Of a stretch of DNA of 37,459 nt, positions 23,622 through 32,504 are shown piece after piece. Source of the DNA: JAIVGV01 sp035295985 (lineage in GTDB: Bacteria > Acidobacteriota > Blastocatellia > Pyrinomonadales > Pyrinomonadaceae); contig DATHBT010000073.1 of NCBI GenBank assembly GCA_035295985.1, forward strand, positions 1-37,459. Reading direction: 5' to 3'. Numbering within the stretch: the stretch's first letter is position 1; every line of letters begins with the position of its first letter. Made by a program: the position numbers and the translations under genes. The notes under the pieces were generated by a model. That model was given only the letters and a program-made list of their open reading frames with translations, ran no database searches and was not told the DNA's origin.

Positions 23622-25715
23622 TCACCTCCCGCCCCGAATCTCTTCGAGCAGACGCATCGCGCCGTACATGCGTTCGAGCGCGTGGAGGACGGAGGAGCTG
23701 TGGACGGCGACGGCGCGGCTGCCGAGCGGGTCGTCTATGTACCAGTAGCGGTTCGGCAGCTTCTGGATGTTGCTGTCGAAGTTCAGGCCGACGAGTTCCG
23801 CGTCGCGGTTGACGACGGGGCTGCCCGAAGAGCCGCCGATGGTGTCGGCCGTATAGACGAAGTTGAAGGGCGTCGCCAGGTCGAGCTTCGTCCGCCCCTC
23901 CTTCCAGCGCGGCGGAAGGTCGTAAGGGTGCTTCTCCCCGAAAGACTCGGCGCGGTCGTAGAGGCCGTAGAAGGTGGTCTTGTAGGGGACGAGCGTGGTG
24001 TCCTCCTCGTAGCCGAGAACTTTGCCGTAGGAGATGCGGAGAGACGAGGTGGCGTCCGGGTAAACCGACTTGCCATACACGGCGTAGCGCGCGGCGGCGA
24101 TGCGCTGCCCGGCCGTCGTCTCCACGCTCGTCACGTTCTGCTCGTTCCACGCGCGAAGCTCGCGATAGACGGGTTCGACGCGGCGGGCGAGCGCGAGCAG
24201 CGGATCGTCCGACTTCGTGATCGCCTCGGGGCCGCCTTCGAGCAGCGCGCGCCGCGAGGCAACGTCGGCCAGCTTCGTCCCGGAGACGACTTTGCGCACC
24301 ACTTCGGCGGGCGTCTGTCCCTGTAACGCGGCGCGCACGAACGGATCGTCCGTGCCGAGTGTCTTCTGCGCCTCCTCAAGCCACGCGGCGAGGGCGGCCT
24401 CCTCCATGTCCGGGTAGATCGCCGCGGTCGAGAGCAGGCTCGCGCGGAAGGCCTCGAGCCGGTTGTCGCGCAGCTCGTCTAGCCGGCGGTCGTTCGGCTT
24501 GCCCAACTCCTCCGCGTAGCGGACGAGCTGCGATGCCATGTTGGCGAGCCGCGACGCCGTCAGGTTCGAGAAGGCGAGGCGCTTCGCCGTCGCGGGCAGT
24601 TGCGCGTAGGCCGCCTCGACCTGCGCCCACGCCGGATCGTACTCGCGCTTCCACTCCGGGTTCGCCGCGACCCTGTCGCGCAGCTCACGCTCGCCCGCCT
24701 CCTTCTTGGCGAACATCTGCGCGTTGCCGAGGCCCTCCTGCTGCCCTATGAGGCGCTTGATCGAGTTCTCCAGAGATCGACGGGCCGACTGCGAGCGCCG
24801 CGCCTCCTCCGCCCCGCGGGCGGCGTAGCGGGCGAGCGCGTCGCGCCGCGACGACCAGACCCGCATCTGTAAAGGGTTCCCCACGTCGCGCTGGTACTTG
24901 AGCTGCGCGAGCGTGAGCAGGCGGTTCGTCGAGCCGGGGAAGCCGGAGGCGAGGACGAACTCGCCGTCGGCCGGGCCTGCCTTCGACCACTTGAGGAAGT
25001 GCTCGACGCGCGCCGGCTGGCCGTTCTCGTAAGCGCGGAAGAAGGCCGCGTCGAGGTTGTAGCGCGGGTAGGTAAAGTTGTCGTAGTCGCCGCCGAAGAA
25101 GGCGATCTGCTCTTCGGGCGCGAAGACGAGCCGCAGGTCGGTGTAACGCTTGTAGCGGTAGAGCCAGTATTCGCCGCCGCTGTGGAGCGTGACCACGTCG
25201 GAGCGCAGGCCCGTCTTCTGCGCCGAGTCGCGCTCGATTGCCGCGATCTCCGCGCGACGCGCCGCGGCGGCTTCCGCTGCCGATACGCCGGGTTTGGCCG
25301 CGCCCTGCACGCGCTTCGTCACGTCCTCGTAGGAGACAAGGACATTAGCCTCGAAGTCGGGGCACTTCAGCTCGTCGGCGCGCGTTGCGGCGTAGAAGCC
25401 GTTCTTGACGAGGTCGCGCTCCTTCGTCGAGAGCTTCGCCAACTGATCGGCCCCGACGTGCTGGTTGGTGGCGATGAGTCCGTCGGCCGAGACGAACGCG
25501 CCGCTCCCGCCGCCCGACGCGCCGACCGCGCCGAGGCGGACGGACGAGAGGCGGACGTGATCGAGCCACTCCTGCGTCGGCTCGAAGTTGTAACGCTCCT
25601 TCCACTGCTGCCGCGGCGGGTTGTCGTAAGTCCACATCCCCTCGTCTGCGCGCGCGGGCGACGCGAGGTTGAACAGGAAGGCGGCGCAGAGGGCGGTCGT
25701 TAGAATTTTTTTCAT
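23622..25715 (-). CDS. S46-family dipeptidyl peptidase (DPP7/DPP11-like)
   Basis: From ATG at 25715 this is a 697-residue secreted peptidase. The signal peptide is residues 1-23 (ending SPARA-D). The chymotrypsin-like catalytic residues are H86 in IATNQHVG, the Asp in FFGGDYDNFTYPR (D210 or D212), and S632 in IGGSSGSPVVN. The family removes dipeptides from the N-terminus in the periplasm. The residue after the NFD motif that follows the nucleophile is Ser (NFDSN), where Asp/Glu-specific DPP11 enzymes have Arg and DPP7-type have Gly; so a DPP7-like hydrophobic preference is more likely (inference). GGAG lies about 10 nt before the ATG; the 26-residue upstream extension is discarded. It is convergent with the tricorn-type protease, and together they could form a peptide-utilisation pair. 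Confidence 0.95.
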   Translation of the reverse strand: MKKILTTALCAAFLFNLASPARADEGMWTYDNPPRQQWKERYNFEPTQEWLDHVRLSSVRLGAVGASGGGSGAFVSADGLIATNQHVGADQLAKLSTKERDLVKNGFYAATRADELKCPDFEANVLVSYEDVTKRVQGAAKPGVSAAEAAAARRAEIAAIERDSAQKTGLRSDVVTLHSGGEYWLYRYKRYTDLRLVFAPEEQIAFFGGDYDNFTYPRYNLDAAFFRAYENGQPARVEHFLKWSKAGPADGEFVLASGFPGSTNRLLTLAQLKYQRDVGNPLQMRVWSSRRDALARYAARGAEEARRSQSARRSLENSIKRLIGQQEGLGNAQMFAKKEAGERELRDRVAANPEWKREYDPAWAQVEAAYAQLPATAKRLAFSNLTASRLANMASQLVRYAEELGKPNDRRLDELRDNRLEAFRASLLSTAAIYPDMEEAALAAWLEEAQKTLGTDDPFVRAALQGQTPAEVVRKVVSGTKLADVASRRALLEGGPEAITKSDDPLLALARRVEPVYRELRAWNEQNVTSVETTAGQRIAAARYAVYGKSVYPDATSSLRISYGKVLGYEEDTTLVPYKTTFYGLYDRAESFGEKHPYDLPPRWKEGRTKLDLATPFNFVYTADTIGGSSGSPVVNRDAELVGLNFDSNIQKLPNRYWYIDDPLGSRAVAVHSSSVLHALERMYGAMRLLEEIRGGR

Positions 25716-25789
25716 CGCTTCGGCTCCGAGAAGTTTTGGGGGAGATATGGGAGAGGCAGAGTATAACTTCTGGCGGCGAAAAAATCCGC

Positions 25790-26398
25790 TCAACGCGGGG
25801 GCGCGTGCTTACCCTTTTCGGCCCGTGGGTCTTCGCCGAAGCGCGCGAGGAAGTCCGCAGAGCGGCGGCGGAGGGCGAGCCAGTCGTCGAAGATTTCGGG
25901 GGTTTGCAGCCAGACGGTGAACCAGTTGGCGATCTCTTCCTTCTCGGCCCGCTTGCGCGCGTCCACGGCCTTGTTGCCGGCGATCATCTGCGCGCGCTGC
26001 TTGCCCTTGAGCGCCGTCTCGCGCACGCGGCGCAAACCCTCGGCGTCTTTCTTGCGCTCGAACTGGCGGCGCAGGTTGTCGAGACGCTTGATGGAGGCGG
26101 CGGCCTGATCGAAGTCGGCGAAGCGCAGGACGTTGCGGAACATCGCCTCGTAGGGGTCGGCCGTGCGCCAGCGCGCGTCCATCTCAAGCACCTCGGCGTG
26201 GCGAAGCTCCGCGCCTTCGTCGGCGAGCATGCGCGCGACCGAGGCCGGGCTTTCGAGCGCGCCCTCGCCGAAGCGGCCCCGCACGGCCTCGAAGATGCTC
26301 TCCAGCTCCTCCTCGCCGACAGTCTCGCAGTCTAGACGCTCCCACACCTCGATCACCAGGTCGCGCTTCGTACGGGACTTCCATTCGCTGCTCGCCAT
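25790..26398 (-). CDS. Hypothetical protein, helical, 202 aa
   Basis: A 202-residue soluble, almost wholly alpha-helical protein, rich in Glu, Arg and Ala (VIEVWERLDCETVGEEELES, then FDQAAASIKRLDNLRRQFER and KRAEKEEIANWFTVWLQTPE). No family is recognised. A GTG at 26401 directly precedes the ATG at 26398, and neither has a strong Shine-Dalgarno. It ends 74 bp before the S46 peptidase start on the same strand and may be cotranscribed with it. The opposite-strand frames here are shadows. Composition is like a real cytosolic protein; no function can be offered. Confidence 0.7.
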   Translation of the reverse strand: MASSEWKSRTKRDLVIEVWERLDCETVGEEELESIFEAVRGRFGEGALESPASVARMLADEGAELRHAEVLEMDARWRTADPYEAMFRNVLRFADFDQAAASIKRLDNLRRQFERKKDAEGLRRVRETALKGKQRAQMIAGNKAVDARKRAEKEEIANWFTVWLQTPEIFDDWLALRRRSADFLARFGEDPRAEKGKHAPPR

Positions 26399-26620
26399 CA
26401 CCCGCCAATCGTAAATGCTGGGCCGCGAATCGTAAACCCGCCCGCCTCAGTGCGCTCCCGTACTTAACTCCGCGCGCGAATAGTGCTAGGGTGTGCTTAC
26501 CGAACATCCGCCCCGGCACTCTCCCCGATTCCCCTAAAAGCCCCCGGACTGGGCGTGTCCGTGCGTGCCCGACCGATCATTTCGCAACCGACTCAGAGAG
26601 TTGTGAGGAGGGAAGAGACT

Positions 26621-27148
26621 GTGAGTAAGAAGCCCACGTTATTTCTAGTCCCGGCGGCGCTGGCCGTCGCGTTCGCCGCCGTCGCGTTCATGTCGCCGGC
26701 GTCGGCCGTGCAGAGCCAGCGCGGCGAGTGCCAGCAGAACTGCACGAGGACGTACCAGGAATGCCGGCGCGCCGCCAACGCCAACGAGGCCGCCTGTAAG
26801 CAGGAGTTCGACAGGTGCAGGGAGGGGTGCAGGGACGTCAGGCCGCAGGAGTCCCCGACGCCCACGCCGACCGTAAGCCCGACGCCGGACGTGACGCCTA
26901 CACCTACGGCGACGCCCACGCCTACGGCAACACCTACACCTACCCCGACGCCAGCGCCGACCCCGACCGCGACGCCTACGCCCAGGGCCACACCGACGCC
27001 CAGGCCCACACCGACGCCCAGACCGACCCCGACCGCGACGCCCAGCCCCACGCCGGGCGACAACGACAATCAGGGCCGCGGGCGCGGGCGGCTGCCGGGA
27101 ACACCGCGCGGGAGGCCGACGGCGACCCCCACGCCGCCCTCACTCTGA
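26621..27148 (+). CDS. Small secreted protein: mirrored six-Cys hairpin plus Thr-Pro repeat tail
   Basis: A 175-residue protein from GTG at 26621, with GAGGAGGG 8 nt upstream. Residues 1-29 form a signal peptide (PASA cleavage). Residues 37-70 hold six Cys at 37, 41, 48, 59, 66 and 70. The spacing C-x3-C-x6-C-x10-C-x6-C-x3-C is mirror-symmetric, as expected for two antiparallel helices joined by disulfides (37-70, 41-66, 48-59). Residues 78-145 are a Thr-Pro repeat (TPTPTATPTPTPTPAPTPT type), probably an extended, perhaps glycosylated, spacer, with interspersed Arg. The end is Gly/Arg-rich. No known family is recognised; the hairpin recalls disulfide-stapled alpha-hairpins such as CHCH domains but with different spacing. 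It is monocistronic with a strong terminator. Confidence 0.82.
   Translation: MSKKPTLFLVPAALAVAFAAVAFMSPASAVQSQRGECQQNCTRTYQECRRAANANEAACKQEFDRCREGCRDVRPQESPTPTPTVSPTPDVTPTPTATPTPTATPTPTPTPAPTPTATPTPRATPTPRPTPTPRPTPTATPSPTPGDNDNQGRGRGRLPGTPRGRPTATPTPPSL
26852..27060 (+). repeat. Hexanucleotide-like coding repeat (ACGCCN) encoding the Thr-Pro tail
   Basis: The DNA consists of degenerate ACN-CCN units (ACGCCT, ACACCT, ACGCCC, ACCCCG) with occasional GCG, CGG or AGG codons. Third positions vary, so the repeat is kept at protein level more than at DNA level. Such tracts can change length by slippage. Confidence 0.8.
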
Positions 27149-27181
27149 GGGGGCACGGGGAATCATCCCGCCGAAATTCGC

Positions 27182-27216
27182 AGGGCCGCGTGATCAAACA
27201 CGCGGCCCTCTTTTTT
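27182..27216 (+). terminator. Rho-independent terminator after the Cys-hairpin gene
   Basis: AGGGCCGCGTG at 27182-27192 pairs perfectly with CACGCGGCCCT at 27199-27209 around a six-base loop. A C and six T follow (27211-27216). This is the most canonical terminator in the window. Confidence 0.92.
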
Positions 27217-27296
27217 CGATCCGGCCTTTCAGGTTTAATCCGCCTGTGCGGTAAAATCTCGCCTTCGCGTCTCCCGCTCCCGGCGCTTCACCGAAG

Positions 27297-30005
27297 ATGT
27301 CAACCGCGGCCACAGAAGACACGGCGCTCTCGGCGCTGCGCGAGTATTTCGGCTTCGACTGTTTCCGCGAGGGGCAGCGCGAGGTCATAGACTCGATCCT
27401 CGCCGGCCAAGACACGGTCGTCGTGATGCCGACGGGCGGCGGCAAGTCGCTCTGCTACCAGTTGCCCGCGCTGATGAAGCCAGGCGCGACGGTCGTCGTC
27501 TCCCCCCTCATCGCGCTGATGAAGGATCAGGTTGACGCCCTGCGCGCGCGCAACCTCCCCGCCACCTTCGTCAACAGCTCTATCGACTTCGAGGAGCAGA
27601 AGGCGCGCATCGCGGGCGTGAGGCGCGGCGAGTACAAGCTCATCTACGTCGCGCCCGAACGCTTCCGCAGCAACCACTTCGTCGAGGCCCTTCGTAGCGT
27701 TGACGTCTCGCTCTTCGCCGTGGACGAGGCGCACTGCGTCTCGACCTGGGGCCACGACTTCCGGCCCGATTACCTGCGACTCAAGAGCGCCGCAGAACAG
27801 ATCGGCCGCCCGCAGATCGTCGCGCTCACCGCGACGGCGACGCCTTACGTGCGCGCCGACATCATCGAGCAGTTGGGACTGCGCGAGCCGCGCGCCTTCG
27901 TCTCCGGCTTCGACCGACCGAACCTCGCCCTGCGCGTCGCGCACACGCAGAAGGAGCGCGAGAAGATCGCGCTCATCCGCCAGCTCGCCTCAGCGCACGC
28001 GGGCGGCTCCGGCATCATTTACTCTTCGACCCGCAAGTCGGTCGAGCAGGTGGCGCGGCGTCTCGCGGAAGCGCGCCTGAGCGTCGTCGCCTACCACGCC
28101 GGGATGGAGGACGCCGAGCGCGTGCGCGCGCAGGACGCCTTCATGTCCGGCGAGCGGCAGATGATCGTCGCCACGAACGCCTTCGGCATGGGGATAGACA
28201 AGCCCGACATACGCTTCGTCGCCCACTACCACATGCCCGGCTCCATCGAAGCCTACTACCAGGAGATCGGCCGCGCCGGGAGAGACGGCGGCCCGTCGGA
28301 CTGCACGCTCCTCTTCAACTACGCCGACAAGCGCACGCAGGACTACTTCATCGAAGGCTCTTACCCGCCGCCCGAAGTGATCGCCAAAGTTTACGAGGCG
28401 CTGGTCGCCACCGGCACGCAGCGCATCGAGCTATCGACCCGCGAGATCGCCCTGCGCGCCGGCATACGCAACGAGATGGCCGTGCAGTCGGCGCTCATCA
28501 TCTTGGAGAAGGCAGGCCACATCGAGCGCGGCGCGGCGGGAGAGGGCCGCGCGAATCTCCGCCTGCTCATGCCCGCGCACCAGGCGCGCGCGTCCGCGGA
28601 CGAGCGGCGCAGCGCGCGCGACCGCGCCGTGCTCTTCGCGCTGCTCGGCGGCCACAACCTCAACGAGCGCGCCGATCTCGAAATCAACGTGTCGGACTTC
28701 GCCGAGTCAATCGGACTCGACCTGGCCGCAGCCCGCCGCTCGCTCTCGTCGCTCGCCGAGTCGGGCGTCGTCTCGTACCAGCCCGCGCGCCGCACGCGCG
28801 GCGTCATGATGCTCGACGAAGTGCCGGCGCAGCGCCTGCGCATCCGCCCGCAAGACCTCGCGCGCCGCGCCGCCCTCGAACAGCGTAAGCTGCGCGAGAT
28901 GATCAGCTTCTGCTACACGGATCGCTGCTACCGCGCCTTCATCCTCGACTACTTCGGCGACCGCTCGCACGCCGGAAACTGCGGGCGCTGCGGCAACTGC
29001 CTCGGCGAGGCGGCGCAGCACGAACAACCCGGCCAAGGATCGGCCCCAACGCGCGCGGGTGACGCGCGCCTGCCCGACTCGCGCGCAATCGCTGCGGCAG
29101 CCGAACAGCCCACCGCGCTCGACGATTTTCTGCGCGAGCAACGCCCCGCGGGGTTAGACCTCGAACGCGATCTCGGCGAGCGTTCGCGCATCGAGCGCGC
29201 GCGCCTCGAAGCCGAGATCGATTCGGTCGCGGCGGCGCGGGCCGGGGGCGAGGAGGCTTTGCGAGTCACGGAGGCGCGCGAGCTGACGGAGGACGAGCGC
29301 CTTGTCGTCCGCAAAATCCTCGCCTGCGTGGCGCGAATGGAAGGCCGCTTCGGCAAGGGACTGATCGCCGGCTGCCTGCGCGGCTCGCGCTCGGCCAAGA
29401 TCGCGCAGGCCGGACTCGACCGTCTTTCGACCTACGGCCTGCTCTCGGAAATGACGCAGGACGAAATCCTGCTCTTCGTCGATGCGCTCGTCTCGGCGGG
29501 CGCGCTGCGCGTCACGGGCGGCGCGTACCCGACCGTGCAACTGACCGCGACGGGCAACGACGTGATGCGCGAGCGCGCCGACATACGCCTCGCGCTCCCT
29601 TCGCCCGAACCCGTCGCCCCGCAACGCGCGCGATCCGCGTCGCCCTCTCCTTCAGGCGTCACGGCCGCCGCGCCCGCCAGGCGTGTCGGCACGGTCGAAG
29701 AGACTTACGCCTTCTACCAGGCGGGGATGACCGTCGAGGAGATCGCACAGGAGCGCGGGCTGTCCGAGATGACGGTCGAGAAGCATCTGGCCGAGTGCAT
29801 CGCCGCGGGGCGCGACTTCGATCTCGCGCGCCACGTCTCGCCGGCCGACCGCGCGCTCATCGAGCGGGCCGTTGCCGAGATCGGGGCCGAACGCCTGAAG
29901 CCGCTGCGCGAGGCGCTGCCGCGCCACGTCACCTACCGCATGATCCGCTTCGTCGTCGCAGACCTCGAACGCGCCTCCCATTCAGAGTCCTCGACTGACT
30001 CCTGA
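27297..30005 (+). CDS. recQ: RecQ-family ATP-dependent DNA helicase with extra C-terminal HTH
   Basis: A 902-residue 3'-5' DNA helicase used in recombination and replication repair. Motifs are Walker A MPTGGGKS at residues 44-51, the DEAH box at 143-146 followed by CVSTWGHDFRPDY, TATATPYVR near 178, and the motif V/VI region TNAFGMGIDKPDIRFVAHY and YQEIGRAGRDG. The zinc site has C544, C562, C565 and C568 (plus C539). Between helicase core and zinc site lie about 190 residues, longer than in E. coli RecQ. Residues about 680-790 look like a winged-helix RQC domain, and about 805-900 form a helix-turn-helix segment (GTVEETYAFYQAGMTVEEIA, then RGLSEMTVEKHLAECIAAG), found at the end of some bacterial RecQ proteins. 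The ATG at 27297 has a weak Shine-Dalgarno but fits the family start. A 135-bp gap leads to the next gene. Confidence 0.95.
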   Translation: MSTAATEDTALSALREYFGFDCFREGQREVIDSILAGQDTVVVMPTGGGKSLCYQLPALMKPGATVVVSPLIALMKDQVDALRARNLPATFVNSSIDFEEQKARIAGVRRGEYKLIYVAPERFRSNHFVEALRSVDVSLFAVDEAHCVSTWGHDFRPDYLRLKSAAEQIGRPQIVALTATATPYVRADIIEQLGLREPRAFVSGFDRPNLALRVAHTQKEREKIALIRQLASAHAGGSGIIYSSTRKSVEQVARRLAEARLSVVAYHAGMEDAERVRAQDAFMSGERQMIVATNAFGMGIDKPDIRFVAHYHMPGSIEAYYQEIGRAGRDGGPSDCTLLFNYADKRTQDYFIEGSYPPPEVIAKVYEALVATGTQRIELSTREIALRAGIRNEMAVQSALIILEKAGHIERGAAGEGRANLRLLMPAHQARASADERRSARDRAVLFALLGGHNLNERADLEINVSDFAESIGLDLAAARRSLSSLAESGVVSYQPARRTRGVMMLDEVPAQRLRIRPQDLARRAALEQRKLREMISFCYTDRCYRAFILDYFGDRSHAGNCGRCGNCLGEAAQHEQPGQGSAPTRAGDARLPDSRAIAAAAEQPTALDDFLREQRPAGLDLERDLGERSRIERARLEAEIDSVAAARAGGEEALRVTEARELTEDERLVVRKILACVARMEGRFGKGLIAGCLRGSRSAKIAQAGLDRLSTYGLLSEMTQDEILLFVDALVSAGALRVTGGAYPTVQLTATGNDVMRERADIRLALPSPEPVAPQRARSASPSPSGVTAAAPARRVGTVEETYAFYQAGMTVEEIAQERGLSEMTVEKHLAECIAAGRDFDLARHVSPADRALIERAVAEIGAERLKPLREALPRHVTYRMIRFVVADLERASHSESSTDS

Positions 30006-30139
30006 CGAGTTGCGCTTCCGCACGTCTGCGCGCTTCGTCAACGCGGCTCCAGCCTCAAGCGCGTGCTTGACTCTAACGAGCGCCGCGCACATCATCAGCT
30101 TAACTTTCGTTTTGATTTTTTGCTGGTGAGGAATAGTCT

Positions 30140-30415
30140 ATGAACCTTCGTTTTGCATCCTCCGATCCGCCCGGCGGCGGGCCCGGACAGCAGCCCGACA
30201 TGCCGCCGACGCGCCCCGAAGACCCGGCGCGGCCGGAGCCTCTGCCCGTCCCGCCCGACTCGCCGCAGCCGAACGCGCCCGTGCGCGAGCCTGAGCCGGC
30301 CCCGGCGCAGCCCGCGGGCGACCCGACTCCTGCTGAGCCTACGCGGCTCGCCCGCGCGCGACGCCGCGTCGGCGCGAAGCTCGCGAGACGCACGCCCGCC
30401 GCTTGGGGAGCATGA
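30140..30415 (+). CDS. Small Pro-rich protein, translationally coupled to the YheT-like gene
   Basis: A 91-residue low-complexity protein rich in Pro, Ala, Glu and Arg (DPPGGGPGQQPDMPPTRPED, then EPAPAQPAGDPTPAEP), ending in a basic segment (RLARARRRVGAKLARR). It has no fold signature. GAGG lies 8 nt before the ATG, and its TGA overlaps the next gene's ATG (ATGA at 30412-30415), both arguing for translation. It may mainly serve as a leader that couples translation of the hydrolase. Being Pro-rich in a GC-rich genome, it could also be a chance frame. Confidence 0.55.
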   Translation: MNLRFASSDPPGGGPGQQPDMPPTRPEDPARPEPLPVPPDSPQPNAPVREPEPAPAQPAGDPTPAEPTRLARARRRVGAKLARRTPAAWGA

Positions 30416-31551
30416 ACTCCATCCCCTGGCCCGACACCGCCCGCCCGATGGAACTGACAACCACGCGCCAAGAAACACCCACGACGGCCGCGACCGGCCA
30501 GACGCGCGGCGGCGGCGGCGTCGATCTCGAAGCCATCGGCCGCGCGCTGCGGGAGAAACCTTTCCGCCCGCACCGCCGCTTCGCCTCGGGCCACGCGCAG
30601 ACCGTCGCCAGGCACTACTGGCCGCGACGCCGCGAGCTGCTTCGCTCGGCGGCGGGCGACGAGGAACGCCTCTTCGAGGTCGAGCCGGGGGTGCGTGTCC
30701 TCGTCCGCTGCCGCTGGCAGAAGGATCGGCTGCGGGCGCCCACGCTGCTGCTCGTCCACGGCCTCGAAGGTTCGAGCGAATCAACCTACGTGCTCGGCAC
30801 GGCGGAGAAGGCCCACCGCGCCGGCCTCAACGCACTGCGCCTGAACATCCGCACCTGCGGCGGCACGCAGCACCTCGCGCCGACGCTCTACCACTCCGGC
30901 CTCTCCGAAGACCTCCGCGCCGTCATCGAAGAACTGATCGCGCGCGACCGCCTCGCGGAGATTTACCTCGCGGGCTTCTCGCTCGGCGGCAACCAGTCGC
31001 TGAAACTGGCGGGCGAGCTGGGCGGCGACGCGCCGCCGGCGCTGCGCGGCGTGGCCGCCGTCTCGCCGTCAATCGATCTGGCCGCGTGCGCCGACCGGAT
31101 CAGGCGGCGAGACAACTGGCTCTACAACCGCAGCTTCCTCGCGGGCATGCGCCGCCGCATGCGCCTCGCGCAGCAGCTCTACCCCGAACGCTTCGGCACG
31201 GGGCGACACCGGCGCGCGCGCAGCATACGCGAGTTCGACGAGCTGTTCACCGCCCCCCACTTCGGCTTCAGCAACGCCGACGACTACTACTCGCGCGCCA
31301 GCGCGCTGCAATTCATCCCCCGCATACGCATCCCGACGCTCATCGTCCACGCCGAGGACGACCCGTTCGTCCCCATCGACTCCTTCCGCCACCCTTCGCT
31401 CGCCGCCAACCCGCACGTCCTGCTGCTCGCGCCGCGGCGCGGCGGCCACGTCGGCTTCGTCGGCGACGAGGCCCCGCCCGACCCCGACCGCTTCTGGGCC
31501 GAGAACCGCATCGTAGAGTTCTGCCGGCTGCTCAGCGACGCCTTTCGGTAA
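30412..31551 (+). CDS. YheT-family alpha/beta hydrolase
   Basis: A 379-residue hydrolase of the YheT/EMB8 family. The oxyanion/strand segment LLLVHGLEGSSESTY lies near residue 114, the nucleophile elbow GFSLGGNQ has S190, the acid D316/D317 is in VHAEDDPFVP, and H346 is in RRGGHVGF. The N-terminal FRPHRRFASGHAQTVARHYW is the hallmark of the family. Members act on ester or lipid-like substrates, but physiological roles are poorly known. The ATG at 30412 overlaps the stop of the Pro-rich gene and has GGGGAG just upstream; ATG at 30448 is an alternative. The last residues form the usual C-terminal helix. Confidence 0.92.
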   Translation: MNSIPWPDTARPMELTTTRQETPTTAATGQTRGGGGVDLEAIGRALREKPFRPHRRFASGHAQTVARHYWPRRRELLRSAAGDEERLFEVEPGVRVLVRCRWQKDRLRAPTLLLVHGLEGSSESTYVLGTAEKAHRAGLNALRLNIRTCGGTQHLAPTLYHSGLSEDLRAVIEELIARDRLAEIYLAGFSLGGNQSLKLAGELGGDAPPALRGVAAVSPSIDLAACADRIRRRDNWLYNRSFLAGMRRRMRLAQQLYPERFGTGRHRRARSIREFDELFTAPHFGFSNADDYYSRASALQFIPRIRIPTLIVHAEDDPFVPIDSFRHPSLAANPHVLLLAPRRGGHVGFVGDEAPPDPDRFWAENRIVEFCRLLSDAFR

Positions 31552-31628
31552 TAAACACGGCAGGGCAAGGCGGTCGTCTCTACCGCCGTCTGATCTCGTG
31601 TCTGTTGTCTGTTAAATGCGCCGGCCGA

Positions 31629-32504
31629 TCACTTCGCGATCTGCTTGATCAGCCGCTCGGCGTGGTTGCGTGCGATGAGGGGGATGCGCTCGTCGGTCGT
31701 GAGGTCGCGCAGGAACGGGAGGAGCTGGGGCGGGTCGGAGATGCCGCCCATCTTGAGGAGCGTTTCGAGGCGCTTGAGCACCTTGATGGCCTCGGAGGGC
31801 TGGTACTGGCGCGCGAGCGCCATGTCGAAGACGAACAGTTGCTGCTCGGCCAGCGCCTTGTACTCGCGCGCCAGGGCTGCGGCGTGCTCGTCGTTCGTCC
31901 AGTTGAACTCGGCCTCGCGCGCGCGCCCGCCGCTCCGCATCCGCAGGCGCATCGTGCCGAGGTGCGGGAACTGCTTGTCCGCCTGGTAGTCGGCCTGCGA
32001 GTCGAGGAACTTCAGGGCCTCCCACGCCGACAGGATGCGCGCGAAGGCCGCGGGCGCGATGTCGAACTGCTCGACGACGGGCGCGTCGTTCAGCCCGTCG
32101 GTCTTCTTCTGGAAAGAGATTTTGGCGCGGCCCGCGGTGTCGTGCTCGATCACGTAGCGGCTGACGATGAAGGCCGGCTGCGCGAACTCGAACGAGTAGC
32201 GCGCCCCGTCGGCGGCCTCGCCGCGCGGCGAGCTCGATCCGTTAGCCGGCTGTTGCACGCCGCCTTCGCCGGCTGCGCGAGCATTCTTCTTTTCCGTCGT
32301 CTGCGCCGACCCGGCCGACTCGCCCTTGTTCTCCGGGCCTGCGGGCCTCGCGTTCTTCTTGTCGGGCGCGGGCGTCGGCGCGGGAGGGGCTGCGTCCGCG
32401 GGCGGTCGCGCGATTTTGCGGCCCTGCGCCGCAGCGTCAAACGCCGCGCCCGTGTGGACGAGCGCGGCGAATGAGAGCGCGAGAGCTAACCCGAAAACCT
32501 TCAT
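31629..32504 (-). CDS. Secreted hypothetical protein coupled to smc
   Basis: A 291-residue protein. The signal peptide is residues about 1-26 (LALALSFAALVHTGAA). Residues 30-100 are a Pro/Ala/Lys-rich low-complexity linker with two KKNAR segments. Residues 102-290 form a mixed alpha/beta domain: YSFEFAQPAFIVSRYVIEHD, AKISFQKKTDG, RILSAWEALKFLDSQ and MRLRMRSGGRAREAEFNW. No family is recognised. The ATG at 32504 overlaps the smc stop (ATGA), so it is probably cotranscribed and translationally coupled with smc, which is odd for an exported protein. Its opposite-strand open frame is a shadow. Confidence 0.8.
   Translation of the reverse strand: MKVFGLALALSFAALVHTGAAFDAAAQGRKIARPPADAAPPAPTPAPDKKNARPAGPENKGESAGSAQTTEKKNARAAGEGGVQQPANGSSSPRGEAADGARYSFEFAQPAFIVSRYVIEHDTAGRAKISFQKKTDGLNDAPVVEQFDIAPAAFARILSAWEALKFLDSQADYQADKQFPHLGTMRLRMRSGGRAREAEFNWTNDEHAAALAREYKALAEQQLFVFDMALARQYQPSEAIKVLKRLETLLKMGGISDPPQLLPFLRDLTTDERIPLIARNHAERLIKQIAK

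Noticed and set aside
30153..32474. 773-residue plus-strand open frame
   Set aside because: Spans the YheT-like gene out of frame and the secreted gene antisense, is Arg/Pro-rich, and has no motif; GC-rich shadow.
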